Shown: piece by piece, positions 25,917 through 33,713 of the stretch
How the letters are laid out: each line of letters starts with the position of its first letter
Position numbering within the stretch: position 1 is the first letter of the stretch
From: Spinactinospora alkalitolerans
GTDB lineage: Bacteria; Actinomycetota; Actinomycetes; Streptosporangiales; Streptosporangiaceae
Direction: 5' to 3'
Length of the DNA: 64,000 nucleotides
Assembly: GCF_013408795.1 (NCBI RefSeq)
Contig: NZ_JACCCC010000001.1
Coordinates: 3,720,001-3,784,000 of the forward strand
Program-made: the position numbers and the translations under genes
Notes under the pieces: generated by a model
Seen by the model: the letters and a program-made list of their open reading frames with translations, nothing else
The model's database searches: none
What the model was told of the DNA's origin: nothing

Positions 25917-27587
25917 TCACTCGGCGCCGGTCGGGCTCTGCGGCTGCGGCCGGTGCGGGTGGTGCAGGTCGAACGCCGGGCGCTCGGACCGGATGCGCGG
26001 CAGCGAGGTGAAGTTGTGCCGCGGCGGCGGGCACGAGGTCGCCCACTCCAGCGAGTTGCCGTAGCCCCACGGGTCGTCGGACTTGACCGGTTCGGCGTGG
26101 CGGGCGGTCCACCAGACGTTCCAGAGGAAGAACAGCGTCGAGGCGCCCAGGATGAAGGAACCGACGCTGGAGAACACGTTGAACCCGGTGAAGCCGTCGG
26201 TGGGCAGGTAGTCGGCGTAGCGCCGCGGCATGCCGATCGCGCCCAGGTGGTGGTGGATGGCGAAGGTGGCGTGGAAGCCGAGGAACAGCGTCCAGAAGTG
26301 CCACTTGCCGATCGCCTCGTTGAGCCGGGTGCCGGTGAACTTGGGCCACCAGAAGTAGAAGCCGGCGAACATCGCGAAGACCACGGTGCCGAAGACCACG
26401 TAGTGGAAGTGGCCCACCACGAAGTAGGAGTCGGTCGTGTGGAAGTCGAGCGGCGGCGAGGCCAGGATCACCCCGGTCAGCCCGCCGAACAGGAACGTCA
26501 CCAGGAACCCGATCGAGAACAGCATCGGGGTCTCGAAGGTCAGTTGGCCCCGCCACATCGTGCCGACCCAGTTGAAGAACTTGATGCCGGTCGGGACCGC
26601 GATGAGGAAGGACAGGAACGAGAAGAACGGCAGCAGCACCGCGCCGGTGGCGAACATGTGGTGCGCCCACACCGTCATCGACAGCCCGGTGATGGCGATG
26701 GTCGCGGCCACCATGCCCTTGTAGCCGAACAGCGGCTTGCGGGAGAACACCGGGATGACCTCGGTGATGATGCCGAAGAACGGCAGCGCGATGATGTAGA
26801 CCTCGGGATGGCCGAAGAACCAGAACAGGTGCTGCCACAGGATGGCGCCGCCGTGCTCGGGGTCGTAGATGTTGGTGTCCAGGATCCGGTCGGCGCCCAG
26901 CCCGGCCAGCGCCGCGGTCAGCACCGGGAAGGCCAGCAGCACCAGGACGGAGGTGAACAGCACGTTCCAGGTGAAGATCGGCATCCGGAACGCCGTCATC
27001 CCCGGGGCGCGCATGGCGACGATCGTCGTGATGAAGTTGACCGAGCCCAGCACGGTGCCCAGACCGGCCACCATGAGCCCCAGGACCCACAGGTCGCCGC
27101 CGAGTCCGGGCGAGCGCACGTCGTCCGACAGCGGGGTGTAGGCGAACCAGCCGAAGGCGGCCGCGCCGCCGGGGGTGACGAACCCGCCGATGGTGATCAG
27201 CCCGCCGAACAGGAACAGCCAGTAGCTGAAGGCGTTGAGGCGGGGGAAGGCGACGTCGGGCGCGCCGATCTGCAGCGGCATGACGACGTTGGCGAACCCG
27301 GCGAACAGCGGGGTCGCGAACAGCAGCATCATGATCGTGCCGTGCATGGTGAACATCTGGTTGTAGGTCTCGTTGGTCATCACCTGCATGCCCGGCCAGA
27401 ACAGCTCCGCCCGGATCAGCATCGCCAGGATCCCGCCCAGGAGGAAGAAGCCGAAGGCGGTGATGATGTAGAGGTAACCGATCACCTTGTGGTCGGTGGA
27501 GGACAGCCAGTTCACCGCGATGGTGCCCTTGGGAGTCCGGGTCGGGGCCGCCGAGGTCTCGCTGGCCTCCGGTCCGGTCCGGGTCAT
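25917..27587 (-). CDS. ctaD: Cytochrome c oxidase subunit I
   Basis: 556 residues with twelve expected membrane helices. Heme- and copper-binding motifs are intact: TMHGTIMML (heme a His), [10 protein letters not shown] (CuB His and the cross-linked Tyr), and the later HYVVFG/HHHLG-type His pairs. The C-terminus is long and polar with [15 protein letters not shown]. The gene stands alone: no subunit II, III or heme-copper assembly gene is adjacent. Instead it overlaps by four bases a DUF3040 membrane gene and is read from a stress-type promoter (28027-28052). It may be a second copy expressed in stress or stationary phase, which is inference. Confidence 0.95.
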   Translation of the reverse strand: MTRTGPEASETSAAPTRTPKGTIAVNWLSSTDHKVIGYLYIITAFGFFLLGGILAMLIRAELFWPGMQVMTNETYNQMFTMHGTIMMLLFATPLFAGFANVVMPLQIGAPDVAFPRLNAFSYWLFLFGGLITIGGFVTPGGAAAFGWFAYTPLSDDVRSPGLGGDLWVLGLMVAGLGTVLGSVNFITTIVAMRAPGMTAFRMPIFTWNVLFTSVLVLLAFPVLTAALAGLGADRILDTNIYDPEHGGAILWQHLFWFFGHPEVYIIALPFFGIITEVIPVFSRKPLFGYKGMVAATIAITGLSMTVWAHHMFATGAVLLPFFSFLSFLIAVPTGIKFFNWVGTMWRGQLTFETPMLFSIGFLVTFLFGGLTGVILASPPLDFHTTDSYFVVGHFHYVVFGTVVFAMFAGFYFWWPKFTGTRLNEAIGKWHFWTLFLGFHATFAIHHHLGAIGMPRRYADYLPTDGFTGFNVFSSVGSFILGASTLFFLWNVWWTARHAEPVKSDDPWGYGNSLEWATSCPPPRHNFTSLPRIRSERPAFDLHHPHRPQPQSPTGAE

Positions 27588-27982
27588 GACGTCTCCTCGC
27601 TGTCGGCTTCGTTCTCTTCGATCCGGTCCAGCACCTCCGGCGGCTGGAACTCGCTCGGCCGGGGCTCCCAGGACCGGGTGTAGGACCGCTCCCCCTCGCC
27701 GCGCTCCGGGGTGAGCGAGGCGTCGGCGCTCGGTTCCGACCCGCTCGGGACCTCCCCCGGCGTGCGCTCGCCCAGGGCCGTGGCCAGCACGAGCAGCAGG
27801 CCCGCCACGATGACCGCCGCGCAGATGGTCACGACGGCGCCCTTGGGAACCGGTTCGGCCGCGGGCGGCCCCGAATCCCCGAGGTCGGCGCGGGTCAGAT
27901 GACGGGCGAGCTCGGGGTCGTCGGCGGACAGCCGTGCCTCGATCTCACGGAGGCGTTCCCGGTCGTAGCGTGATAGCGGCAT
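27584..27982 (-). CDS. DUF3040-type small membrane protein
   Basis: 132 residues. An N-terminal helical segment, [22 protein letters not shown], is the DUF3040 signature. One membrane helix follows ([20 protein letters not shown]), then an acidic, Pro-rich tail that would lie outside. A homologous N-terminus occurs at 61225-61539. It is translationally coupled (ATGA) to ctaD, which suggests a role with the oxidase, though the family has no known function. GGAAGG precedes the start. Confidence 0.85.
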   Translation of the reverse strand: MPLSRYDRERLREIEARLSADDPELARHLTRADLGDSGPPAAEPVPKGAVVTICAAVIVAGLLLVLATALGERTPGEVPSGSEPSADASLTPERGEGERSYTRSWEPRPSEFQPPEVLDRIEENEADSEETS

Positions 27983-28026
27983 GGCGGCGGCGCCTTCCGT
28001 TCCGGACTCCTGCGGCGTCGGGAGCC

Positions 28027-28052
28027 GCTACCCTTCGGCGCCGACTCTTAAC
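28027..28052 (-). promoter_or_regulatory. Stress-sigma-type promoter of the DUF3040-ctaD operon
   Basis: Minus strand: GTTA (28052-28049), 16 nt, GGTAGC (28032-28027). Same spacing as the other promoters of this island, with the last base of GTTT changed. Transcription would begin near 28020, 38 nt before the DUF3040 start. The element overlaps the 3' end of the FUSC gene. Confidence 0.6.
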
Positions 28053-29184
28053 GCCGTCGGCGGGACTTCTCCCCGCTCTCGTACTCCTGTCGCTGGTGAT
28101 CGAGTTCGCGCAGGATGCGGCGGGTGAGCCAGGCCAGCCGGTGCTCGGTGTCGGCGACGTCGGAGGCCTCCCTGCGGCGGGCGACGCCGGCCTCCATCTC
28201 GTGCTGGGCGTCCCATGCCGCACCGGTGTCGGGGCCGCGGCCGTGCGGGGCGTCGGCGGCGAGTTCGGGAAGCAGCGGGGCGATTCGGCGCAGCACTCCG
28301 GCGTAGAGTCCCCGGAACTCCCGGTTGACGCTCGAGGTGGAGCCCTCCTCGTTGTAGAGCGCCTCCCGCAGGGTCTGCCCGATGCCGCGGGTCAGGGCGA
28401 CGACCTGCTCGATCACCGCGATGTCGGAGGAATAAGGCAGGGGGGTCCTGCGGCGGGCGAGCAGCGCCCTGCTGTTCCAGTGCAGGCTCTCGTAGGCCTG
28501 GTCGAAGGCGGAGCGGGCGCCGCGCGCGCTCCTCGTCATCTGGTCGTCCCGGTGCGACCACGTCGTCCAGCCGCGCTCCGGGTCGGACACCACCTGGGCG
28601 AGTTCGGTGAGCGCCGCCGCGGTGTCGACTCCGAGGGCGGCCAGGACGCGGTCGGCGGAGCGCAGGTACAGCGGGGGGTAGACCGCGACGTTGACGATCA
28701 GGCCGACGGCGATGCCCACGCCGAGGTCGGCGAGCCTGGGCACGGTGTACTGCCAGGCCTGGTCCCCGCCGAACAGCAGCACGAACAACGCGGTGAAGGA
28801 GACCTGCGCGCTCTGGTCGCCCAGCCGGCGCCAGCTGGACACGGCCAGCGCCAGCAGCAGCGTCACCGCGATGCCCAGCGTGTTGGCGCCGACGAGCATC
28901 CCGACCGGGATGGCGATGGCCGCGCCGACCAGGAAGCCCCCGACGTAGAGCGCCGCCTCGTTCACCGAGCGCGCCGCCGTGGGGTAGATGCTCATGACCG
29001 CGCCCAGCGGCGCGAAGTAGGGGTTGGCCGCACCGGGCAGGTGCATCGCCGCCAACCAGGCGATCACCGCGGCCACGACCGTCTTGATCACCAGCCTGAC
29101 GCGCTCGCGGCGGTAGCGCCGCTCCTCCGGCGACCCCCTGAGCAGGTGCAGACGCCGAAAGAAGAGATCGCCTCTCCGTCCCAT
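28048..29184 (-). CDS. FUSC / aromatic-acid-exporter-like membrane protein
   Basis: 378 residues. The N-terminal half has six predicted membrane helices (LVIKTVVAAVIAWLAA, APLGAVMSIYPTAARS, and others), with ANPYFAPLGAV and YVGGFLVGAAIAIPVG typical of the FUSC/ArAE fold. The C-terminal half is a soluble helical domain rich in Arg and Glu. Such proteins are thought to export aromatic or amphipathic compounds. A larger relative lies at 52422-54536. The start is ATG 29184; no clear ribosome site precedes it. Confidence 0.85.
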   Translation of the reverse strand: MGRRGDLFFRRLHLLRGSPEERRYRRERVRLVIKTVVAAVIAWLAAMHLPGAANPYFAPLGAVMSIYPTAARSVNEAALYVGGFLVGAAIAIPVGMLVGANTLGIAVTLLLALAVSSWRRLGDQSAQVSFTALFVLLFGGDQAWQYTVPRLADLGVGIAVGLIVNVAVYPPLYLRSADRVLAALGVDTAAALTELAQVVSDPERGWTTWSHRDDQMTRSARGARSAFDQAYESLHWNSRALLARRRTPLPYSSDIAVIEQVVALTRGIGQTLREALYNEEGSTSSVNREFRGLYAGVLRRIAPLLPELAADAPHGRGPDTGAAWDAQHEMEAGVARRREASDVADTEHRLAWLTRRILRELDHQRQEYESGEKSRRRR

Positions 29185-29243
29185 CGATCCCCCCGCAATC
29201 GTTCCGGGTTTCCGCTATCCGGTGTCCGCGCTCTCTCTGCTTC

Positions 29244-29272
29244 CCCCGAGGACAGTTTTTACTGCCTCGGGG
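29244..29272. other. Hairpin between divergent genes
   Basis: CCCCGAGG and CAGT pair with ACTG and CCTCGGGG around a TTTT loop, with one bulged A. It lies upstream of both the FUSC and CBS genes, so it is either an insulating terminator or part of a leader. Confidence 0.4.
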
Positions 29273-29303
29273 TCCTCTCTCCTCCCGTCCGGGGACCGCC
29301 GGT

Positions 29304-29329
29304 GTTTCAAAGCGGGAGGCGTTGGTAGT
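29304..29329 (+). promoter_or_regulatory. Stress-sigma-type promoter upstream of the CBS gene
   Basis: GTTT (29304-29307), 16 nt, GGTAGT (29324-29329). Transcription would start near 29336, giving an 80-nt leader before ATG 29416. The three small genes downstream are probably in the same transcript. Confidence 0.7.
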
Positions 29330-29415
29330 TGGACCGTGCACGGCGTCGTACGGGCGCTCACAGACAAGGGAGACGGCGTGAGGCCACGGCCGCGCAGCCC
29401 GTGAAGGAGAGTGAC

Positions 29416-29829
29416 ATGAAGGTCCGGGAAGTGATGAACTCCCAGGTCGAGACCGTGAGGCCGCAGATGACCGTCCGGGAGGCCGCCGCGCTCATGCGTG
29501 ACCAGGGCATCGGCGACGTGATCGTGGCCGAGGGCGACACCCTCCTCGGAGTGGCGACCGACCGCGACATCGTGGTGCGCGCGGTCGCCGACGGCAAGGA
29601 CACCGGGACCGAGCCGGTGGAGAGCGTGTGCAGCTCCCGGCTCACGGTGATCGGCCCGGACGCCGACCTGGAAGAGGCGGCCCGCGTGATGCGAGAGGGT
29701 TCGGTGCGGCGGCTCCCCGTCGTGGAGAACGACAGGCTCACCGGGATCGTCGCCATCGGCGACCTCGCGATCGAGCAGGACCCGGGGTCGGCTCTGGCCG
29801 ACATCAGCGCTGCGCGGACCAACGAGTGA
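29416..29829 (+). CDS. CBS-domain protein
   Basis: 137 residues made of two CBS motifs: residues 1-60 (MKVREVMNSQVETVRPQMTV, GVATDRDIVVRAVA) and 70-130 (RRLPVVENDRLTGIVAIGDLA). Stand-alone CBS pairs sense adenine nucleotides and are often stress-induced in actinobacteria. AAGGAGAG lies six bases before ATG 29416. The promoter at 29304-29329 puts it in the stress group. No partner protein is fused. Confidence 0.93.
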   Translation: MKVREVMNSQVETVRPQMTVREAAALMRDQGIGDVIVAEGDTLLGVATDRDIVVRAVADGKDTGTEPVESVCSSRLTVIGPDADLEEAARVMREGSVRRLPVVENDRLTGIVAIGDLAIEQDPGSALADISAARTNE

Positions 29830-29902
29830 CGACGGCCGGCGCCGCCCCGTCCCGGGCGAGCGGCCGGATTCGTCGCCGAGGACGAAAGAGAGGGTGGTGA
29901 CG

Positions 29903-30112
29903 ATGGCGCAGGCGGAATTCATCACGGTGCAGAAGGCCTTGGCCGGAATCCACTATCCGGCGAGCAGGGACGACCTGACCGAACACGCCCGCGGCAACGA
30001 CGCCGACAAGGACATTCTCGATGTCCTCGGGCGGATCCCCGACCAGCGCTACGAGGGGCCCGACGACGTCAGCAAGGCGGTCACCGAGGCCTCCCGCGGC
30101 AAGGGCGGTTAG
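29903..30112 (+). CDS. DUF2795 small protein
   Basis: 69 residues: ITVQKALAGIHYPASRDDLTEHAR followed by DILDVLGRIPDQRYEGPDDVSKAV, the DUF2795 pattern (shown in part). It is soluble and probably helical. Its function is unknown, and family members recur in actinobacterial stress loci. It follows the CBS gene by 73 nt. GTG codons at 29894 and 29897 are in frame, but ATG 29903 is preferred. Confidence 0.85.
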   Translation: MAQAEFITVQKALAGIHYPASRDDLTEHARGNDADKDILDVLGRIPDQRYEGPDDVSKAVTEASRGKGG

Positions 30113-30160
30113 AGCACTACTCGCCCCCTCGGGCCGATCGCGCTCCTGCGAGGAGATGAT

Positions 30161-30406
30161 ATGGGTATTGTCGGAGGTCTGCTGTTCATCGCTCTTGGAG
30201 CGGTCCTGGCGTTCGGCATCAGAATCGACAACGCGGGCGCCCTCAGCCTCGACATCATCGGCTGGATCCTCATGCTGGTCGGGGCGCTCGGGCTGGCGCT
30301 GACATTCGTGTCCTGGCGGCCGCGCCGCCGGACGCTCACCCCCGATATCCCGCCGGAGGAGGACGACCGGGGGCCGCACATGCGCGACGCCGGTCCGCCT
30401 CCGTGA
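30161..30406 (+). CDS. DUF6458-like small membrane protein
   Basis: 81 residues with two membrane helices (IVGGLLFIALGAVLAFGI and IIGWILMLVGALGLALTF) and a polar, acidic C-terminal tail. GAGGAG precedes ATG 30161. Proteins of this shape are widespread and uncharacterised in actinobacteria. It is part of the CBS-DUF2795 stress cluster by position. Confidence 0.8.
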   Translation: MGIVGGLLFIALGAVLAFGIRIDNAGALSLDIIGWILMLVGALGLALTFVSWRPRRRTLTPDIPPEEDDRGPHMRDAGPPP

Positions 30407-30509
30407 GGTGAGATCGCGATCGAGGGCGTGCGGGAGGAGTTCCCGCGCTCCCTCGTTCCGCGTCCGGGTGCCGCGGCCCCACGCACGGCGGACACCGCCT
30501 GTTCAGCGG

Positions 30510-30535
30510 GTTTGAAACCGGTCGGCTGCGGTAGC
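30510..30535 (+). promoter_or_regulatory. Stress-sigma-type promoter of the GT9 gene
   Basis: GTTTGAA (30510-30516) and GGTAGC (30530-30535), with 16 nt between GTTT and GGTAGC. The ATG at 30544 is nine bases downstream, so the transcript should be leaderless or nearly so. Confidence 0.75.
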
Positions 30536-30543
30536 CGTGCACC

Positions 30544-31641
30544 ATGCGAGGAACACGGTCGTTCATCCGGCCGCGCCCGGCACGGACGCCGGAGGAACGC
30601 GCACCGGCCCGTCCCGAAGAGCCCTCGATCCTGGTGCTGCGCGCGCTGGGGCTGGGCGACTTCCTCACCTCGGTGCCCGCGCTGCGGGCGCTCGGCCGGG
30701 CGCACCCCGGCCACCGGATGCACCTGGCCGCGCCCTCCGGACACGCGCAACTGCTGGACCTGGCCGGCGTGCCGGCCGAGATCGCCGCCACGCCGCGGCT
30801 GGGGACCCCGCCCTGGCCGGGCGCCGCGCCACCGGACCTGGCGGTCAACCTGCACGGGCGCGGACCGCAGAGCACCGCGGCGCTGCACGGGATGCGGCCC
30901 CGCGCGCTGTGGAGCCACGCCCACCCCGACCTCCCCTCCCTCGACGGTCCGCGGTGGCCCTCGGGAGCGCACGACGTGGACGTCTGGTGCGGGCTCCTGG
31001 AGCACTACAGCGTGTACGCCGACCCCGCCGATCTGCGCCTGCCTCCCCCTCCGACGCCCAGCCGGCGCCCCGGGGCCGTGGTCGTGCACCCGGGGGCGGC
31101 CTTCCCCGCCCGGCGCTGGCCGGAGCTGCGCTTCGCCGAGGTCGTGCGGTGGCTCGTCCGTCGGGGCCACGAGGTGGTGGTGACGGGGTCGGCCGAGGAG
31201 CGCCCCGTCGCCGAGCGCGTCGCGCGGGTGGCCGGGCTCGGGCCGCACGCGGTGCTGGCCGGGCGCACCCGCCTGACGGAGCTGGCCGCGCTGGTCGCCG
31301 AGGCCGCGCTGGTGGTCTGCGGTGACACCGGCATCGCCCACCTGGCCACCGGGTACGGCACCGCGTCCGTCGTGCTCTTCGGCCCGATCTCCCCCGCACT
31401 GTGGGGACCGCGCATCGACGGCACCAGGCACGTGTGCCTGTGGGCCGGCCGGATCGGCGACCCGTGGGGCGAACGGCCCGACCCCGGGCTGCTGCGCATC
31501 ACCACCGACGACGTCCTGGCCGCGGCGGAACAGGTCCTGGCCCCGCGCGCGGCGCCGCCGCGGATCCCGCAGCGGCGCCCTCCCGAGTACGCGGGCCGAC
31601 TCCTGCGGCGGTCCGGGTCCGGATCTCGCGCGGAGCACTGA
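30544..31641 (+). CDS. Glycosyltransferase family 9 protein
   Basis: 365 residues. ILVLRALGLGDFLTSVPALRAL is the GT9 opening, VVVHPGAAFPARRWP the phosphate-binding stretch, and LVVCGDTGIAHLATGYGTASVVLFGP the C-terminal nucleotide-sugar site. GT9 includes ADP-heptose transferases, but gram-positive members act on unknown acceptors. The promoter puts it under stress control and there is no ribosome site, consistent with a leaderless message. The C-terminal 30 residues are Arg/Pro-rich. Confidence 0.9.
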   Translation: MRGTRSFIRPRPARTPEERAPARPEEPSILVLRALGLGDFLTSVPALRALGRAHPGHRMHLAAPSGHAQLLDLAGVPAEIAATPRLGTPPWPGAAPPDLAVNLHGRGPQSTAALHGMRPRALWSHAHPDLPSLDGPRWPSGAHDVDVWCGLLEHYSVYADPADLRLPPPPTPSRRPGAVVVHPGAAFPARRWPELRFAEVVRWLVRRGHEVVVTGSAEERPVAERVARVAGLGPHAVLAGRTRLTELAALVAEAALVVCGDTGIAHLATGYGTASVVLFGPISPALWGPRIDGTRHVCLWAGRIGDPWGERPDPGLLRITTDDVLAAAEQVLAPRAAPPRIPQRRPPEYAGRLLRRSGSGSRAEH

Positions 31642-31866
31642 GTTCTTCGCCGGTGGCGCGGGGCCGGTGAGGCGCCTCATGCCCGCTGTGCGTCGCTGTT
31701 CGCCGCCGGGTGTCGGGCGGTCGTCGAGAAAAACGGCAGCAAGAGCGGTGGCTGGTCCACGTGTCCGTTTTACGGCGGCGGCAGCCGCCCGTCGGCCCCG
31801 CACGGCCGACGAGAACTCAGCGGAGCGGGTCGCCGGGCCGGCGCGCCGCACACCCGCGGCGGCGGT

Positions 31867-32265
31867 TCACCTCTGCCGCGGCAGCAGCGACCGCAGGTCA
31901 TCGGGCAGGACGCCCCTGACCTTCTCCAGCTCCGGCTCGTTCACGGCCTCGCCGACCACCGCGCACACCGCGCGCACGCTCTGCTCCGCGCCGGCCCGCT
32001 GGACCCCTGCGCGCTCGCCCACGCGGTCGACGAACTCCCGCAGCCCGAAGCGTTCGGCGCCGGCCTCCCCGGACCCGCTGCCGCTCGCGCGCTCCAGGTG
32101 CTCCCCGATCTCGGTGGGCAGTTGTCCCGCGAGGTTGCGTGCGAGACCGTCCGGCAGGTGCTCGGCCAGCGTCTCCAGCGTCACCCGGGTCGCCTGCTCG
32201 GCCTCACCCCGGTTGGCGAGATCGGCCTGGTTCTGCACCTTCCCGATGAACTCATCGTGCTGCAC
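31867..32265 (-). CDS. DUF2267 protein
   Basis: 132 residues from GTG 32265, chosen because GGAAAGGAGGAG ends just before it. HDEFIGKVQNQADLANRGEAEQA and TLETLAEHLPDGLARNLAGQLP match the DUF2267 helical repeat. The second half continues with FVDRVGERAGV and AVVGEAVNEPELEKVRGVLPDDLRSLL. It is soluble and helical with no known activity, and is often found in stress-induced sets. Promoter at 32294-32319. Confidence 0.88.
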   Translation of the reverse strand: MQHDEFIGKVQNQADLANRGEAEQATRVTLETLAEHLPDGLARNLAGQLPTEIGEHLERASGSGSGEAGAERFGLREFVDRVGERAGVQRAGAEQSVRAVCAVVGEAVNEPELEKVRGVLPDDLRSLLPRQR

Positions 32266-32293
32266 GGCTCCTCCTTTCCTCGGCGCCGGGGCC

Positions 32294-32319
32294 GCTACCA
32301 ACCTCCGGGACGGTCAAAC
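32294..32319 (-). promoter_or_regulatory. Stress-sigma-type promoter of the DUF2267 gene
   Basis: Minus strand: GTTT (32319-32316), 16 nt, GGTAGC (32299-32294). Transcription would start near 32287, 22 nt before GTG 32265. It is back to back with the promoter at 32378-32403. Confidence 0.75.
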
Positions 32320-32377
32320 CCCCCGGTCCGCGGGGTGCGGAGCGGTCCCGTCCCCCTTTCCCTCCCTCACCTCTCCG

Positions 32378-32403
32378 GTTTGAGGGCGGCGCGCTTCGGT
32401 AGC
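32378..32403 (+). promoter_or_regulatory. Orphan stress-sigma-type promoter
   Basis: GTTTGAG (32378-32384) with GGTAGC at 32398-32403, again 16 nt between GTTT and GGTAGC. No plausible protein gene lies downstream on this strand; a strong terminator follows at 32527-32556. Confidence 0.65.
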
Positions 32404-32556
32404 GGTCTTGCCGGACGCCGACCCGCGCGGTCGGCGGGCCGACGGATCGGACGCGCATCCCTCCAGCAGGCTCGGAAGTCGAGGGGGCGCGACCACGTGT
32501 CCCGGGCGGCCTCACCGGGGCACGGAGAAGGGGCCCTCTGCGCCGAGGGCCCCTTC
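32404..32556 (+). ncRNA. Candidate stress-induced small RNA
   Basis: Inferred transcript of about 145 nt from the orphan promoter (start near 32410) to the 12-bp terminator hairpin ending at 32556. The only frame in it starts with TTG at 32408, has no ribosome site and runs past the hairpin into the antisense of the ChaB gene, so it does not look translated. Not tested. Confidence 0.4.
32527..32556. terminator. Bidirectional terminator hairpin
   Basis: Perfect 12-bp stem GAAGGGGCCCTC/GAGGGCCCCTTC with a 6-nt loop. It can end the ChaB transcript on the minus strand and the candidate small RNA on the plus strand. Confidence 0.75.
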
Positions 32557-32591
32557 GGCTGCCCGCGCGGGCGAAGATCCGGCGCGGACCG

Positions 32592-33005
32592 TCACTTCTT
32601 CCGGGCCTGCCTGGTCCGGGAGCCGCTGGCCTTCTGCAGCGCGCTGACGAGCTCGGGCTTGCTCATCTTCGAGCGGCCCTCGACCCCGAGCTCCTTGGCC
32701 CGTTCGTACAGGTGCTTCTTGCTGGCGTTGGCGTCCACGCCGCCCGCGGTGGCGCGGTCGCCGCCCTTGCCCTTGGGGGCCTTGGGGTTGGCCGCCTGGC
32801 GGTCGGAGGGGCCCTTGTGCTCCTTGGGTTCCCAGTGGTCCCCGACCTTCTCGAACGTGTGCTTCAGCGCCGAGTAGGCGACGCGGTGGGCTCGCTCGCC
32901 CTCCCCGTACTCGTCCACGGCGGAGTCGTGCGCCTTGGACCAGGTCTCCTGGGCCTTGCGCGGTGACCGTTGCAGTGTGCTGGGAAGCTCATCACGAGCA
33001 GGCAT
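32592..33005 (-). CDS. ChaB domain protein with C-terminal Rho-N/SAP-like domain
   Basis: 137 residues. Residues 1-62 are a ChaB domain (LPSTLQRSPRKAQETWSKAHDSA, HRVAYSALKHTFEKVGDHWEP in the family pattern). A Lys/Gly-rich linker follows, then a helix-extension-helix segment (HLYERAKELGVEGRSKMSKPE, partly quoted) of the Rho-N/SAP type that binds nucleic acid. The combination is recurrent in actinobacterial stress proteins. GAAGGAGG precedes the start. It lies 52 nt after the Cys-rich gene on the same strand, so it is probably cotranscribed from 33513-33538. Confidence 0.9.
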   Translation of the reverse strand: MPARDELPSTLQRSPRKAQETWSKAHDSAVDEYGEGERAHRVAYSALKHTFEKVGDHWEPKEHKGPSDRQAANPKAPKGKGGDRATAGGVDANASKKHLYERAKELGVEGRSKMSKPELVSALQKASGSRTRQARKK

Positions 33006-33057
33006 CGTCGAACATCCTCCTTCGTGTCTGTTGCCGGCACCGGCCGGAGGCGGCCGG

Positions 33058-33465
33058 TCAGGACATGGTCGCGAGCAGTTGGCGGCAGGCGTCCTCGCAC
33101 ATCCGGCAGGTGTCGGCGCACAGCCGGCAGTGCTCGTGGGATCCGGCGTGGGCCTCGCACTCCTTGGCGCAGGCGCGGCAGAACAGCACGCACGTCTCCA
33201 GCAGGGAGCGCTCCAGCTCGGGGTTGCGCGCGGTGCGGCGCGTCAGGACGCGCTCGGTGGTGGAGCAGACGTCGGCGCAGTCGATGTCGAGGCGCACGCA
33301 GGCGGCCATGTCCTTGACATCGGCCTCCCCCAGGCAGGCGTCGGCGCAGGCGGTGCACGCCTGGGCGCAGGCGGCCAGACGCTCCACGCAGGTCTTGAGC
33401 GCATCGATGTCGGCGCCGGCCCCCTGCGGGTGGGAACGCAGGAAGAGTTCCGTCTGGGTCGCCAT
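33058..33465 (-). CDS. Cys-rich four-helix-bundle protein (DUF326 / copper-storage type)
   Basis: 135 residues with 17 cysteines spaced along four predicted helices, e.g. CVERLAACAQACTACADAC, DIDCADVC, CVLFCRACAKECEAH and HCRLCADTCRMCEDAC. This is the pattern of cytosolic Csp3-like copper-storage proteins and DUF326 proteins, where the Cys line the bundle core and bind many Cu(I) ions. There is no signal peptide, so it should be cytosolic. A stress-type promoter lies 48 nt upstream. Copper binding is inferred from family and cysteine layout. Confidence 0.9.
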   Translation of the reverse strand: MATQTELFLRSHPQGAGADIDALKTCVERLAACAQACTACADACLGEADVKDMAACVRLDIDCADVCSTTERVLTRRTARNPELERSLLETCVLFCRACAKECEAHAGSHEHCRLCADTCRMCEDACRQLLATMS

Positions 33466-33512
33466 GGTCTCCCTCTCTCACATGGACTCTTCGGGCGTCT
33501 CTGCTCCTCGCA

Positions 33513-33538
33513 GCTACCGAGAAAGCCCACGGGTAAAC
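33513..33538 (-). promoter_or_regulatory. Stress-sigma-type promoter of the Cys-rich/ChaB pair
   Basis: Minus strand: GTTTACCC begins at 33538, then GGTAGC at 33518-33513, with 16 nt between GTTT and GGTAGC. Transcription would start near 33506, about 40 nt before the ATG at 33465. Confidence 0.75.
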
Positions 33539-33587
33539 GCCGCGCCACTGGCCGCGGGGTCCGCGCGGTGCCCGCCCGCTCCTCGTC

Positions 33588-33713
33588 GACATCCGGCGAT
33601 CGGATGTGCACGGGGGTCGGCCGTCGCAGTGCGCGTAGCGCCGGCGGCACAGCGGGGCCACGCCTTGGAGGTTCCGCCTCACCTCGTGAACTCAGCGGTC
33701 GGAGCCCGATCAG
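33588..33713. repeat. Interspersed repeat family A, copy A2
   Basis: 126 bp. It shares GTCGCAGTGCGCG, AGCGCCGGCGGCACAGC and the GCGGTCGGAGCCCGATCAG end with the other family A copies. The right end contains the TGA stop of the SDR gene (33710-33712, minus strand). The left 25 bp are more diverged than in the other copies. Confidence 0.75.
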
